Assembly (NCBI RefSeq): GCF_001953885.1
Contig: NZ_MQUS01000007.1
Coordinates: forward strand, 124,001-188,000
DNA: 64,000 nt
Origin: Streptomyces sp. IMTB 2501
Lineage (GTDB): Bacteria; Actinomycetota; Actinomycetes; Streptomycetales; Streptomycetaceae
Direction: 5' to 3'
Shown here: piece by piece, positions 1 through 7,979 of the stretch
How the letters are laid out: each line of letters begins with the position of its first letter
How positions within the stretch are numbered: position 1 is the stretch's first letter
The notes under the pieces: generated by a model
What the model saw: the letters and a program-made list of their open reading frames with translations, nothing else
Database searches by the model: none
What the model was told of the DNA's origin: nothing
Program-made: the position numbers and the translations under genes

Positions 1-285
1 CTGCCGCACGATCTCGTCGATCTGCGGATGCATCAGAGGCTCACCGCCGGCGATCGAGACCATCGGCGCGCCCGACTCCAGGACCGCGCCCACGGCCTGC
101 GCCACCGGCATGCGCTGCTTGAGCACGCCCGCCGGGTGCTGGATCTTGCCGCAGCCCTCGCACTTGAGGTTGCACGCGAACAGCGGCTCCAGCTCGACCA
201 GCAGAGCGAACTTGTCGCGCTTCCTGAGCTTCTGTTCAAACAGATACGTAGCGACCTTGACGGTCTGACGCAACGGCATGGCCAT
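1..285 (-). CDS. hpnH: HpnH, adenosyl-hopene synthase radical SAM protein (5' part only)
   Basis: Radical SAM enzyme that attaches the 5'-deoxyadenosyl group of SAM to hopene, the first step of C35 hopanoid side-chain synthesis. Only the first 95 residues lie in the window; the gene continues past the left edge. Visible are the CxxxCxxC iron-sulfur cluster motif (C38, C42, C45, in ACNLKCEGC) and the SAM-binding GGEP motif. The start is ATG 285, preceded by GGAGG with an 8-nt gap; a second ATG two codons later is too far from it. It starts 5 nt after hpnG, last of the visible operon. The family assignment is by motif and context. Confidence 0.93.
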   Translation of the reverse strand, partial: MAMPLRQTVKVATYLFEQKLRKRDKFALLVELEPLFACNLKCEGCGKIQHPAGVLKQRMPVAQAVGAVLESGAPMVSIAGGEPLMHPQIDEIVRQ

Positions 286-290
286 CTGGC

Positions 291-932
291 TCACCTCCGG
301 GGGAGCAACAAAGAACGGTGCCATTCATAAAATGCGGGAAGAACGGAACGAAGAACGCGGAAAGCAGATATTCCACCGCGCACCGTTCCGATCCGGACGA
401 GTTCATGTTCTGGGGCGTCCACGACCACCCGTACGGCCGCAACCGGGCGCTCGCCGCCGCGGACGGCGGCGAGCAGCGTGGCCGCCGACTCCATGTCGAC
501 CGCGAGCGCGCCGGTCGCGCGCAGCTGGGACCGTTCGGGGCCGCGTACCACGTGGTCGGAGCCGGTGAGCGGCCCGGTGTGGACCGTGCGTCCGGGCAGC
601 AGGCGCACGAGTTCCTTGACCAGCAGCTCGGTGCCCACGCAGGCGACGGTGCCGCGCGGGTCCCGGGTCTCCTCGGCGACGACCAGATCGCCTGGATGCA
701 TACCGGGCGCGAGCCCGGCACAGAAGCCGGTGGCCAGTACGGCCGCGTCGGCCAGCGCCGGGCCGGAGAGCTGCCGGGTGACGGAGCGTTCCGCCGCACG
801 GGGCCCCATGCCCGTACGGAGGAAGGAAACCGGCCCGTCCGCCCCGCCCCTGTCCCCCGTGCGCAGGGCCAGATGCTCGATGCCGAGCGCGCAGGCGATC
901 AGCAGCGGGGCAGGTGCGGGCTGGTTGGTCAA
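291..932 (-). CDS. hpnG: HpnG-type adenosylhopane nucleosidase/phosphorylase
   Basis: 213-residue member of the purine-nucleoside-phosphorylase/MTA-nucleosidase fold. In characterised hopanoid pathways HpnG removes adenine from adenosylhopane to give ribosylhopane. The sequence shows the nucleosidase-like GxxxMHPGD segment and the VDMES motif that contacts the ribose in this superfamily. The start is a TTG at 932, 1 nt after the shc stop, with AAGGTGAG of the shc 3' end serving as ribosome-binding site, so translation is probably coupled to shc. It lies between shc and hpnH, as in other hopanoid operons. Confidence 0.88.
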   Translation of the reverse strand: MTNQPAPAPLLIACALGIEHLALRTGDRGGADGPVSFLRTGMGPRAAERSVTRQLSGPALADAAVLATGFCAGLAPGMHPGDLVVAEETRDPRGTVACVGTELLVKELVRLLPGRTVHTGPLTGSDHVVRGPERSQLRATGALAVDMESAATLLAAVRGGERPVAAVRVVVDAPEHELVRIGTVRGGISAFRVLRSVLPAFYEWHRSLLLPRR

Positions 933-933
933 T

Positions 934-2958
934 TCAGCTCACCTTGGCCTCGGCCTGGGGTTTCCTCGCGAGCAGATCGCGCTCGAAGGGGTCGCCGTGC
1001 AGATACCGGCCGAGCGCGGTGAGCGGGAAGACCTGCCGGTACAGGTGGTAGTTGATGGAGAAGTCCCAGGGGAAGCCGGTACCGGTGAAGTGCGGCTCGT
1101 CCCAGGTGCCGTCCTCCTGCTGGGTGTCGGCCAGCCAGCGGATGCCGCGCTCGACGGCCTTGGAGTCCTGCTCGCCGGCCGCGAGCAGCGCCATCAGCGC
1201 CCACGCGGTCTGCGAGGCGGTCGAGGCGCCCCGGCCGCTCCACTCCTTGACGTACTTGTAGGAGCGCAGGTCCTCGCCCCAGCCGCCGTCGTCGTTCTGC
1301 ACGCCCTCCAGCCAGGCCACGGCCCGCCGGATCGCCGGGTGCGTGCCGGGCAGCCCGGCGGCGGTCAGCGCGGGGAGGACCGACCCCGTGCCGTAGACGT
1401 AGTTGACGCCCCAGCGGCCGAACCACGAGCCGTCCGGCTCCTGTTCGGCGAGCAGCCACTCGATGCCGCGCCGGGTGCGCGGATCGTGGGCGAGGCCCTC
1501 GGCGGCGAGCATCTCCACGACGTGCGCGGTGACGTCCGCCGACGGCGGGTCGATGACCTCGCCGAAGTCGCAGAACGGCAGCCGGTTCGGGAACGGGCTG
1601 GTGTTGTCGACGTCGAAGGCGCCCCATGCGCCGTTCTTCGACTGCATCCCGAGGTTCCAGCGTACGGCGCGCCCGATGGCCCGGTCCACGCGCTCGGGGT
1701 CGTGGTGCCGGACCCGGCGCAGTGCGAGGGCGACCTCGGCGGTGTCGTCGATGTCGGGGTAGTTGTCGTTGTGGAACTCGAACGCCCAGCCACCCGGCGG
1801 CAGTCCGGGGCGCTTCACGGCCCAGTCGCCGGGCCGCACGATCTCCTCGCCGAGCATCCAGTCGGCCGCCCTGACCAGTTGCGGATGATCGGCGGGCAGC
1901 CCGGCGTCGATGAGCGCGATGGTGGCGAGACAGGTGTCCCACACCGGCGACTGGCAGGCCTCGATCATCCGGGCGCCGTCCTCGCGCCATACGGCGAAAC
2001 GGTCCAGCGAGGCGAGGCCCTCGCGCATCACCGGGTGCTCAAGGTCGTAGCCGAGCAGGTGCAGGGCGATGACCGAGTACACGGCCGGGGGCTGGATGCC
2101 GCCCCAGCAGCCGTCGTTCTCCTGTCGCTCGATGATCCAGCGGGCGGCGGAGTTCATCGCGGCCCTGCGGAGCCGGCGCGGGGCGACCTTGCGGAACTGG
2201 TGCAGCGCCTTGTCCAGCCGCTGGAAGGCGCCGTCCCAACTGGCCACCGGGGCAAGCGGCTTGGCCGGGTTGGGGTCGGCCGGGTCGGTGTGCAGTTCGT
2301 CCAGCGGGAAGGGCGCCGGGCGCACCGGCCGCTTGGCCGAGACGACGGTCAGCGGCACGATGGTCTGCCGGGCCCAGCAGCCGAAGTCGTAGATGTTGAG
2401 CGGCATCCAGGCCGGGAAGTAGATGAGCTCCGGCGGGAGTTCGGGCAGGTCCTCCCACTTCCACCAGCCGAACAGGGCGAGCCAGATCCGGGTGAACACC
2501 CGGGAGGCGGCGATTCCGCCGCGCTCGCGGATCCAGGCGGAAGCTTTCGCCAGGTGCGGGGCGTCGGGCATGTCGCCGGCCAGGCGCAGAGCGACGTAGG
2601 CCTCGATGGTGGTGGACAGTTCGCCGGGCCCGCCGTAGAAGGTCGCCCAGGTGCCGTCCTCGCGCTGCTCGCCGCGGATGAACATCGCGGCGGCCTGCGT
2701 GGTCTTCTCGTCGCGGATTCCCAGGAACTGACGGAGCAGCAGGTCCTCGGCGTCCATGGTGACGTTGGTCTCCAGGTCGCCCTTCCACCAGCCCTGGCCG
2801 TCCTGCCGCGCGAGCAGGAAGTCGGTGGCGCGCCGTGCGGCGCGAGCGGCGGCTTCTGGTACCCCGGCCGCCTCGGGGGTGGCGTCGATGGTGTCGCTGG
2901 CCGCGGCAGCGCGGGTCGGCACAGTCGCCCCGGTGCTTCCGTCGGTCGTCGCTGTCAT
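934..2958 (-). CDS. shc: Squalene-hopene cyclase
   Basis: 674-residue class II triterpene cyclase converting squalene to hopene/hopanol at the membrane. The catalytic acid motif is visible as DIDDT (DxDD) near residue 400. QW-type repeats recur along both halves (QDGQGWW, QENDGCW, QSKNGAW, QEPDGSW, QNDDGGW, QQEDGTW), as expected for the paired alpha/alpha barrels. Length is normal for the family. ATG 2958 was chosen because GAAGGGG precedes it; the frame is open 26 codons further upstream but without a better site. It follows the polyprenyl synthase gene after a 114-nt gap containing a strong hairpin. Confidence 0.97.
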   Translation of the reverse strand: MTATTDGSTGATVPTRAAAASDTIDATPEAAGVPEAAARAARRATDFLLARQDGQGWWKGDLETNVTMDAEDLLLRQFLGIRDEKTTQAAAMFIRGEQREDGTWATFYGGPGELSTTIEAYVALRLAGDMPDAPHLAKASAWIRERGGIAASRVFTRIWLALFGWWKWEDLPELPPELIYFPAWMPLNIYDFGCWARQTIVPLTVVSAKRPVRPAPFPLDELHTDPADPNPAKPLAPVASWDGAFQRLDKALHQFRKVAPRRLRRAAMNSAARWIIERQENDGCWGGIQPPAVYSVIALHLLGYDLEHPVMREGLASLDRFAVWREDGARMIEACQSPVWDTCLATIALIDAGLPADHPQLVRAADWMLGEEIVRPGDWAVKRPGLPPGGWAFEFHNDNYPDIDDTAEVALALRRVRHHDPERVDRAIGRAVRWNLGMQSKNGAWGAFDVDNTSPFPNRLPFCDFGEVIDPPSADVTAHVVEMLAAEGLAHDPRTRRGIEWLLAEQEPDGSWFGRWGVNYVYGTGSVLPALTAAGLPGTHPAIRRAVAWLEGVQNDDGGWGEDLRSYKYVKEWSGRGASTASQTAWALMALLAAGEQDSKAVERGIRWLADTQQEDGTWDEPHFTGTGFPWDFSINYHLYRQVFPLTALGRYLHGDPFERDLLARKPQAEAKVS

Positions 2959-3008
2959 GGCTTCCCCTTCGTGCAGTCGTGCGAGTCGTGCTGCTGTGGG
3001 TCCGCCGT

Positions 3009-3042
3009 CGGCCGGTGTCCGCAGGTGCTGCGGCACCGGCCG
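3009..3042 (-). terminator. Strong intra-operon hairpin between polyprenyl synthase and shc
   Basis: Arms CGGCCGGTG-t-CCGCAG (3009-3024) and CTGCGGCACCGGCCG (3028-3042) pair over 15 bp with one bulged base and a GTG loop. It lies 30 nt past the polyprenyl synthase stop and 50 nt before the shc start. There is no T-run, which is common for Streptomyces hairpins. It could be a partial terminator, an mRNA stabiliser or a processing site that sets shc dosage. Confidence 0.55.
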
Positions 3043-3072
3043 GCGACTACGCGAGTGTTCGACCGATAGTGA

Positions 3073-4146
3073 TCATCTCTTTCGTACGACGACGAAGTCG
3101 GCGAGCGCCGTGAAGGAGTCCCGTACCCGGTCGGGCATGTCGACGGCGTCGAGGGCTTCGATGGCGATGATGTGCTGACGGCGCGCTTCCCCGGCCGTCC
3201 AGTCGCGGCCGCCGGCCTGCTCGATGAGGGCCGCGCGGGCCGCGAACTCCTCCTCGGAGAAGTTCTCGAAGTCGCTGCTCTTGGCGTCCGCGGCGAGGAT
3301 CTCGCCGAGTTGCTCGGACGCGGGGCCACCGGCCGCGAGTGCGGCGACGACCGGCAGGGACTTCTTGCGCTGGCGCAGGTCGCTCCAGGTCTGCTTGCCG
3401 GTGGCCTCCGGGTCGCCCCAGATGCCGAGCAGGTCGTCGACGGCCTGGAAGGCGAGGCCGAGGTGGTAGCCGTACTTCTCCAGCGCGTCGGCGGTGGCGT
3501 CGTCCGAGCCGCCGAGGACCGCGCCGATGGAGCTGGAGGCCGCGAGCAGCGCGCCGGTCTTGTTGCCCTCCATCTCCAGGCACTCCTCGACGCTGACCCG
3601 GTCGCGGTGCTCGTAGGAGATGTCCTGTGCCTGACCGTCGATCAGGGCCCGGGTGGCGGTGGTCAGACGGCGGGTGGCGCGGCCGGCCTCGACCGTGCCG
3701 AGCTCCAGCAGCACCTCGTTGGCGAGGGCGAACAGGGCGTCGCCGACCAGGATCGCCTGGGCGGGGCCGTGCACCTTCCAGACCGTGTCGCGATGCCGGC
3801 GCTGCTCGTCGCCGTCCATCAGGTCGTCGTGCAGCAGCGAGAAGTTGTGGACCAGTTCGACGGCGACGGCGCCGGGGATGCCCACCTCGGGCGCGGCACC
3901 GGTGACCTCGGCGGAGAGCACGGCGAGCGCGGGGCGCACGGCCTTGCCGCCGTCGCCGTCGGCCGGATTGCCGGCGGCGTCGATCCAGCCGAAGTGGTAG
4001 GCGGCGACGGTGTCCATGGGAGACGCCAGCCGGTCGACGGCCGCACGCAGGACCGGAGTGGCCAGCGTCCGGCCGCGCTCCAGCAGCGCGGTCACATCCA
4101 CCGCGGCCCGTGGGACGGGCGTCGAGGCCGGGGGCACAGTGGGCAC
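3073..4146 (-). CDS. Polyprenyl (probable farnesyl) diphosphate synthase of the hopanoid operon
   Basis: Trans-prenyltransferase that should make the C15 precursor (farnesyl diphosphate) for squalene. The first Asp-rich motif DDLMD (in LLHDDLMDGDEQRRH) and the second, variant DDLLGIWGD, are visible; GKAVRPAL is the substrate-binding GKxxRP block. Length is 357 residues with the GTG at 4146, which has GAGGAG 5-8 nt upstream. An alternative ATG at 4206 overlaps the hpnE stop as TGATG and would add 20 residues, so the start is not settled. Chain length cannot be read reliably from sequence; C15 is inferred from the operon. Confidence 0.9.
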   Translation of the reverse strand: MPTVPPASTPVPRAAVDVTALLERGRTLATPVLRAAVDRLASPMDTVAAYHFGWIDAAGNPADGDGGKAVRPALAVLSAEVTGAAPEVGIPGAVAVELVHNFSLLHDDLMDGDEQRRHRDTVWKVHGPAQAILVGDALFALANEVLLELGTVEAGRATRRLTTATRALIDGQAQDISYEHRDRVSVEECLEMEGNKTGALLAASSSIGAVLGGSDDATADALEKYGYHLGLAFQAVDDLLGIWGDPEATGKQTWSDLRQRKKSLPVVAALAAGGPASEQLGEILAADAKSSDFENFSEEEFAARAALIEQAGGRDWTAGEARRQHIIAIEALDAVDMPDRVRDSFTALADFVVVRKR

Positions 4147-4205
4147 AGTCTCTCCTCTTGTTGCGGTACCGGGGGTGCGGGGGCCTGCCGCATGCCTGAA
4201 CGGCA

Positions 4206-5639
4206 TCAGGCCGCCTCCTCGAACTCGAAGAGATGGCGGGGGCGGGGCCGGCCCAGGGCGCTGAGGGCGGCGTCGGCCGCGCTCACGCCGCTGCGGACCG
4301 CACTCTCCATGGTCGCGGGCCACCCGGTGGCGGTCCACGCTCCGGCCAGGTACAGGCCGGGGGCATTGGTGCGGGCGCCGGGCCGCAGCCGCCCGACGCC
4401 GGGGGTGGGGGCGAACGTGGCCGTGCGCTCCCGGGTCACGAAGAAGTCCTGCACCTCGGCGCCCCGGGTACCCGGGATCAGCCGCTCCAGCTCGGGCAGA
4501 TAGCGCTCGCGCAGGTCGGCGACCGGCAGGTCGATCTCGTCCTGTGCGGCCGACTGGGACAGCGCGAGGTACTGGCCCGCGCCGAGACCGGAGGCGTCGG
4601 TACGGTCGAAGACCCACTGCACCGGGGTGCCGAGGGCCGCGAAGAAGGGGCGTGCGAGGACCTTGCGGTCGTAGACGACATGGACGTTGAGGATCGGCGC
4701 GGTGCCGATCCCCAGCAGCCGCTCGGGTGCGTCGAGGGCGCCGGACGGCAGCAGGTCGTGGGCCTCGCGCTGCGGTACGGCGAGGACGACGGCGTCGGTT
4801 TCGAGGCGCTCGCCGGGAACCTGAACGCTCCAGGTGCCGTTTTCGTTGGTAGAGACGGAGGTGACGCGTGTACGGACCTCGGTACGGACGCCCGCGGAGT
4901 CGAGCGCCTTGCGGGCCAGCCGGTCGTGCAGTTCGCCCAGCGGGACGCGGGCCCAGCCGATGTCGGCCGCGCCCGGGTCGGACAGCAGACCGGTCTTGAA
5001 CACCATCGCGGCGAGCCCCAGCGAGGCGTCGCCCGCGACCGCGTTGAGGGTGGCGACCCCGACCAGGTCCCACAGGGCCTCGACAGCGCGTGCCGACTGG
5101 CCGTGCGCGGCCAGCCAGCTGCCGAAGTCCTGGGTGTCCAGGGCCGGATCGGCGAGGTCGAGCCCCTTCAGCGCGAGCGCGGCACGCCCGACCGCGGCAC
5201 GCTCGGCGAGCGAGAGGTGCGGATAGGCGGCCAGGCTGCGCCCCAGGTGGAGGGGGACGGGCAGCGCGTCGCGCCGCAGCCTGCCGAGCCGTCTGCCCTC
5301 GGGCTTGGCGACGTCGACGACGGGCACGTCCAGGCGGTCCTGCAGCGGTGCCAGCGCCGCGCCCTCGATCCGGTCGAGGAACCAGCGGTAGGCGGTGCAG
5401 CAGCGCAGGTACACATGCTGGCCGTTGTCGACGGTCAGCTCGCCGCGCTGGAAGGAGAAGGCGAGGCCGCCCAGCCTGGGCCTGCCTTCGAACAGGGTGA
5501 CACGCACGCCCGCGTCGGCGAGCGCGAGCGCCGCGGTGATCCCGGCGAGCCCGCCGCCGACCACGACGGCGCTGCGGCGCGCCGCGCCTTCGGGTACCGC
5601 GGTGCCGTGTGCCTGTGCGGGGCGCGAGCCGTCGCTCAT
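4206..5639 (-). CDS. hpnE: HpnE, hydroxysqualene dehydroxylase (FAD amine-oxidase/phytoene-desaturase fold)
   Basis: 477-residue flavoprotein that reductively removes the hydroxyl of hydroxysqualene to give squalene, last step of the HpnCDE route. The N-terminus carries the dinucleotide motif VVVGGGLAGITAAL followed about 25 residues later by RLGG, typical of this FAD family; the C-terminus has LYLAGAWTATGWPATMESA, the second FAD-contact segment. ATG 5639 is preferred (AAGGA 8 nt upstream) and overlaps the stop of the 42-codon gene as ATGA. An open extension of 53 codons upstream is rejected because it runs through that gene and hpnD. Confidence 0.93.
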   Translation of the reverse strand: MSDGSRPAQAHGTAVPEGAARRSAVVVGGGLAGITAALALADAGVRVTLFEGRPRLGGLAFSFQRGELTVDNGQHVYLRCCTAYRWFLDRIEGAALAPLQDRLDVPVVDVAKPEGRRLGRLRRDALPVPLHLGRSLAAYPHLSLAERAAVGRAALALKGLDLADPALDTQDFGSWLAAHGQSARAVEALWDLVGVATLNAVAGDASLGLAAMVFKTGLLSDPGAADIGWARVPLGELHDRLARKALDSAGVRTEVRTRVTSVSTNENGTWSVQVPGERLETDAVVLAVPQREAHDLLPSGALDAPERLLGIGTAPILNVHVVYDRKVLARPFFAALGTPVQWVFDRTDASGLGAGQYLALSQSAAQDEIDLPVADLRERYLPELERLIPGTRGAEVQDFFVTRERTATFAPTPGVGRLRPGARTNAPGLYLAGAWTATGWPATMESAVRSGVSAADAALSALGRPRPRHLFEFEEAA

Positions 5640-5764
5640 CGTGCGTCCTTCCCTGCGTGCCGAGCGTGCAGGTTGAACGGTGCACGGTCGGCCGTCGCAG
5701 TCAGGGACGCCACGCCGCAGCGCAGGGTTGCCTGCCGCTCGTCTCCTGGTTCGGGAAGGACCAT
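5636..5764 (-). CDS. 42-residue micro-gene bridged between hpnD and hpnE
   Basis: Starts at ATG 5764 inside TGATG, sharing a base with the hpnD stop, and ends at TGA 5636 inside ATGA, sharing four bases with the hpnE start. The peptide begins MVLPEPGDERQATLRC and is basic, with RQATLRCGVASLTATA as its most distinctive stretch; no signal peptide or membrane segment. From memory it resembles a family of roughly 40-residue Streptomyces proteins listed as DUF6380; I could not check. It may be a functional peptide, a translational coupler for hpnE, or both. Confidence 0.6.
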   Translation of the reverse strand: MVLPEPGDERQATLRCGVASLTATADRAPFNLHARHAGKDAR

Positions 5765-6726
5765 CAGGCGCGCCTCCTGACGGACCGGGGCGAGACATGG
5801 CGGGTCACATGCCGGGTGTCCAGACCGGACAGGCCGCGTACGGCGACGTAGGCCTTCTCCCGTCCGGGCAGCGAGACCCTGCCGCGCAGCACGGCCTCCG
5901 GGTCGCGCTCGATGCGGTCCAGCAGCCGGCGGTAGATACCGGCCATGGCGGCGACGCACGCGCCGCTGCGCCGGTCGAGCATGGGCAGCAGCCGGTAGCC
6001 CTCGGCGAAAAGGGCGCGGGCCCGCCGCACTTCGAAGTGCACGAGGCCCGCGAAGTCGGAGCCCTCGGGTGGAGTCGGCCCGTCGAACCCGGCCGAGCAG
6101 CCGAACTTGGCCAGGTCGTCGGCGGGCAGATAGGTACGGCCGCCCTCGGCGTCCTCGCGGACGTCTCTGAGGATGTTGGTCAGCTGCAGCGCGAGACCGA
6201 GGGTGTCGGCGTACTCGGACGCGCGCTCGGCGCCGCGCGCTCCCGGTTCGGTGCCGAACACACCGAGCGAGAGCCGGCCGATGGCACCGGCGACACACCG
6301 GCAGTAGACCTTCAGGTCGTCCCAGGTCTCGTAGGTCTCGCCGCGCACGTCCATCTGGACGCCGTCGATCAGCTCGTCGAGGCCGCCGAGCGGGATGGGG
6401 AAAGCGCGTGCGGCATGGGCGAGGGCGACCGCGACCGGGTCGGTGTCGTCCTCCTCGACCTCGCCGTCCCGTACCCGGGCGAGCAGTGCCCTGGTGTCCT
6501 CAAGCCGCTTCAGCTTCACCTCGCCGGCCAGGTCGCCGTCGCCGATGTCGTCCACGCGCCGGGAAAAGGCGTACAGCGCCGACATGGCGCGGCGCTTGGG
6601 CGTGGGCAGCAGCCGGATGCCGTAGGCGAAGTTACGGGCCTGCTGCCCGGTGACGGTCTCGCAGTAGCTGTAGGCGGCGAGTACCGGTGCGGACACGTGC
6701 GACGGAGAATCCACGGTCCGGATCAC
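5764..6726 (-). CDS. hpnD: HpnD, presqualene diphosphate synthase
   Basis: 320-residue squalene/phytoene-synthase-family enzyme that joins two farnesyl diphosphates into presqualene diphosphate. The two Asp-rich Mg-binding motifs are present: SRRVDDIGDGD and, in the second half, NILRDVREDAEGG. The start GTG 6726 overlaps the hpnC stop as GTGA and has AGGA with a short gap; a GTG four codons on is possible. Of the two adjacent paralogues this one has the canonical DxxxD...DxxxD pair of HpnD; assignment against HpnC uses gene order and motif style. Confidence 0.9.
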   Translation of the reverse strand: MIRTVDSPSHVSAPVLAAYSYCETVTGQQARNFAYGIRLLPTPKRRAMSALYAFSRRVDDIGDGDLAGEVKLKRLEDTRALLARVRDGEVEEDDTDPVAVALAHAARAFPIPLGGLDELIDGVQMDVRGETYETWDDLKVYCRCVAGAIGRLSLGVFGTEPGARGAERASEYADTLGLALQLTNILRDVREDAEGGRTYLPADDLAKFGCSAGFDGPTPPEGSDFAGLVHFEVRRARALFAEGYRLLPMLDRRSGACVAAMAGIYRRLLDRIERDPEAVLRGRVSLPGREKAYVAVRGLSGLDTRHVTRHVSPRSVRRRA

Positions 6727-7619
6727 CCCTTTCCTCGCAGGATCACGCCCGCCTCACGCAGCAACTGGACCTTGCCGGGTCTGGGCGGGCCGGGAAGTAC
6801 GTCGTATTCGGCGGCGGCGATCGCCCGGATCGCCGCCCTTCCCCCCGCCACGAACCCCGCGAGCAGCAGCTTCAATCTGCCGTGGACGCTACCCACCAGG
6901 GGGGCGCCTTCATTCAGCAGATCGCGGGCGCGTTGTGCTTCGTATGCAACCAGGGCGCGCACCGATGCGCCTGCGGTTTTTGCGCCAAGATCCGTTTCCT
7001 GGATCTGAAAGCGCTTCATGTCCTCGGCCGGGAGGTAGATCCGGTCCCGGCCGAGGTCCTCGGCGACGTCCTGGAGGTGCTCCACGATCTGCAGGGCGGT
7101 GCAGATCGCGTCGGAGAGGCGGATCCGCTCGGGGGTCGAGGTGCCGGTGACGTCGAGGACGAGGCGGCCGACGGGGTTGGCGGACAGTTCGCAGTAGGCG
7201 AGGAGGTCGCCGTAGGTCTCGTACCGGGTGACGAGCTGGTCCTGGCGGTTGGCGGCGATCAGGCCGAGGAAGGGTTCGGGGGTGAGGGAGCGGCGGCGGA
7301 CGGTGGACTGCAGGCGGCGCAGCAGCGGATGGCCGGGGGTGCCGTCGAAGACGCGGCGCAGGTCGGCCTCGAAGGCGTCGAGGAGGAGCAGACGGTCCTC
7401 GGCCTCGGCGGGCGACACGCCGAGCGCCCGGGCGTCGGCGCCGCCGGGGGCGAGGTCACCGTCACCGATGTCGTCGACCAGGCGGGCGAAGCCGTAGACG
7501 GCCATGAGGTCGTCGCGCCACGCCCGGGGCAGGAAGAAAGGGGCCACGGGAAAGTTCTCGCTCGTGGCTTTGTCCAGAGTGGCGCGTTCCAGCTGAGGCG
7601 CCGCCTCGGTGGCCATCAT
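6723..7619 (-). CDS. hpnC: HpnC, hydroxysqualene synthase
   Basis: 298-residue squalene/phytoene-synthase paralogue that converts presqualene diphosphate to hydroxysqualene. It has ARLVDDIGDGD as first Asp-rich motif and EHLQDVAEDLGRDR as the second, with the EHLQDV variation typical of HpnC. It is the first full gene of the hopanoid operon. Starts at ATG 7619 or ATG 7616 are equally possible: both are fused to the stop of a 21-codon leader frame (ATGATGG). An ATG at 7649 in frame lacks a ribosome-binding site and reads through leader sequence. Confidence 0.9.
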   Translation of the reverse strand: MMATEAAPQLERATLDKATSENFPVAPFFLPRAWRDDLMAVYGFARLVDDIGDGDLAPGGADARALGVSPAEAEDRLLLLDAFEADLRRVFDGTPGHPLLRRLQSTVRRRSLTPEPFLGLIAANRQDQLVTRYETYGDLLAYCELSANPVGRLVLDVTGTSTPERIRLSDAICTALQIVEHLQDVAEDLGRDRIYLPAEDMKRFQIQETDLGAKTAGASVRALVAYEAQRARDLLNEGAPLVGSVHGRLKLLLAGFVAGGRAAIRAIAAAEYDVLPGPPRPGKVQLLREAGVILRGKG

Positions 7620-7681
7620 CGGGCGCTGCCCGGGGCGGGGACGGCACATGCTGCGTTGAGCTGGGGAGTTTCCGTAGCCAT
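7616..7681 (-). CDS. 21-residue leader frame overlapping the hpnC start
   Basis: ATG 7681, with GGGAG about 11 nt upstream, opens a 21-codon frame (begins MATETPQLNAAC) that ends at TGA 7618-7616 within the double ATG of hpnC. Its first residues MATETPQL mimic the hpnC N-terminus MATEAAPQL, so the start region looks duplicated. It may be a coupling leader that delivers ribosomes to hpnC, or the original hpnC start displaced by an insertion or frameshift. A sequencing error is not excluded. Confidence 0.45.
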   Translation of the reverse strand: MATETPQLNAACAVPAPGSAR

Positions 7682-7823
7682 TGCCGTCACATCTCCCGTT
7701 CTACACTGCCGACCCAATACACACTATTTCGGACACGCCGCCCAGCAATTCGCGGGGTCGCCCTGGCGCACGATGTCGCGCATTATCGCCCCACTTGCCG
7801 CTTTCCGGCACCAGTACAGCTTA

Positions 7824-7835
7824 CGTTGTACAACG
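7824..7835. promoter_or_regulatory. Perfect 12-bp palindrome in the hopanoid promoter region
   Basis: CGTTGTACAACG is a perfect inverted repeat sitting in TTACGTTGTACAACGCAGTAA, about 140 nt upstream of the hpnC leader. The interval 7682-7979 holds no gene and only the hopanoid operon starts from it, so an operator for a TetR-like or similar dimeric regulator is a reasonable reading. A GATAAT (minus strand, near 7784) could be a -10 element. Confidence 0.4.
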
Positions 7836-7941
7836 CAGTAAGGTCCGCCGGGGTGTCCTGCACATCACAACAACACACCGATTGGTTCCAAGATTCCTGC
7901 CACAGGCCGGAGTTGACGCTTCCGTTACGGACGCGGGGGCC

Positions 7942-7960
7942 CGCCGGACGGCTACCGGCG
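7942..7960 (-). terminator. Short GC hairpin downstream of the ABC exporter operon
   Basis: CGCCGG (7942-7947) and CCGGCG (7955-7960) form a 6-bp perfect stem with a 7-nt loop, 20 nt beyond the stop of the exporter ATPase gene. There is no T-run. It is the only hairpin noticed between this operon and the hopanoid operon. Confidence 0.3.
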
Positions 7961-7979
7961 AGGCTCTGGCCGAAACGGG

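Noticed and set aside
478..3069. 863-codon plus-strand frame antisense to hpnG and shc
   Set aside because: It mirrors the codon positions of shc on the other strand; composition is low-complexity and no domain is visible.
4206..5798. Longer hpnE beginning 53 codons upstream
   Set aside because: It would overlap the whole micro-gene and the end of hpnD; the internal ATG 5639 has a proper ribosome-binding site and matches the FAD-motif position of the family.
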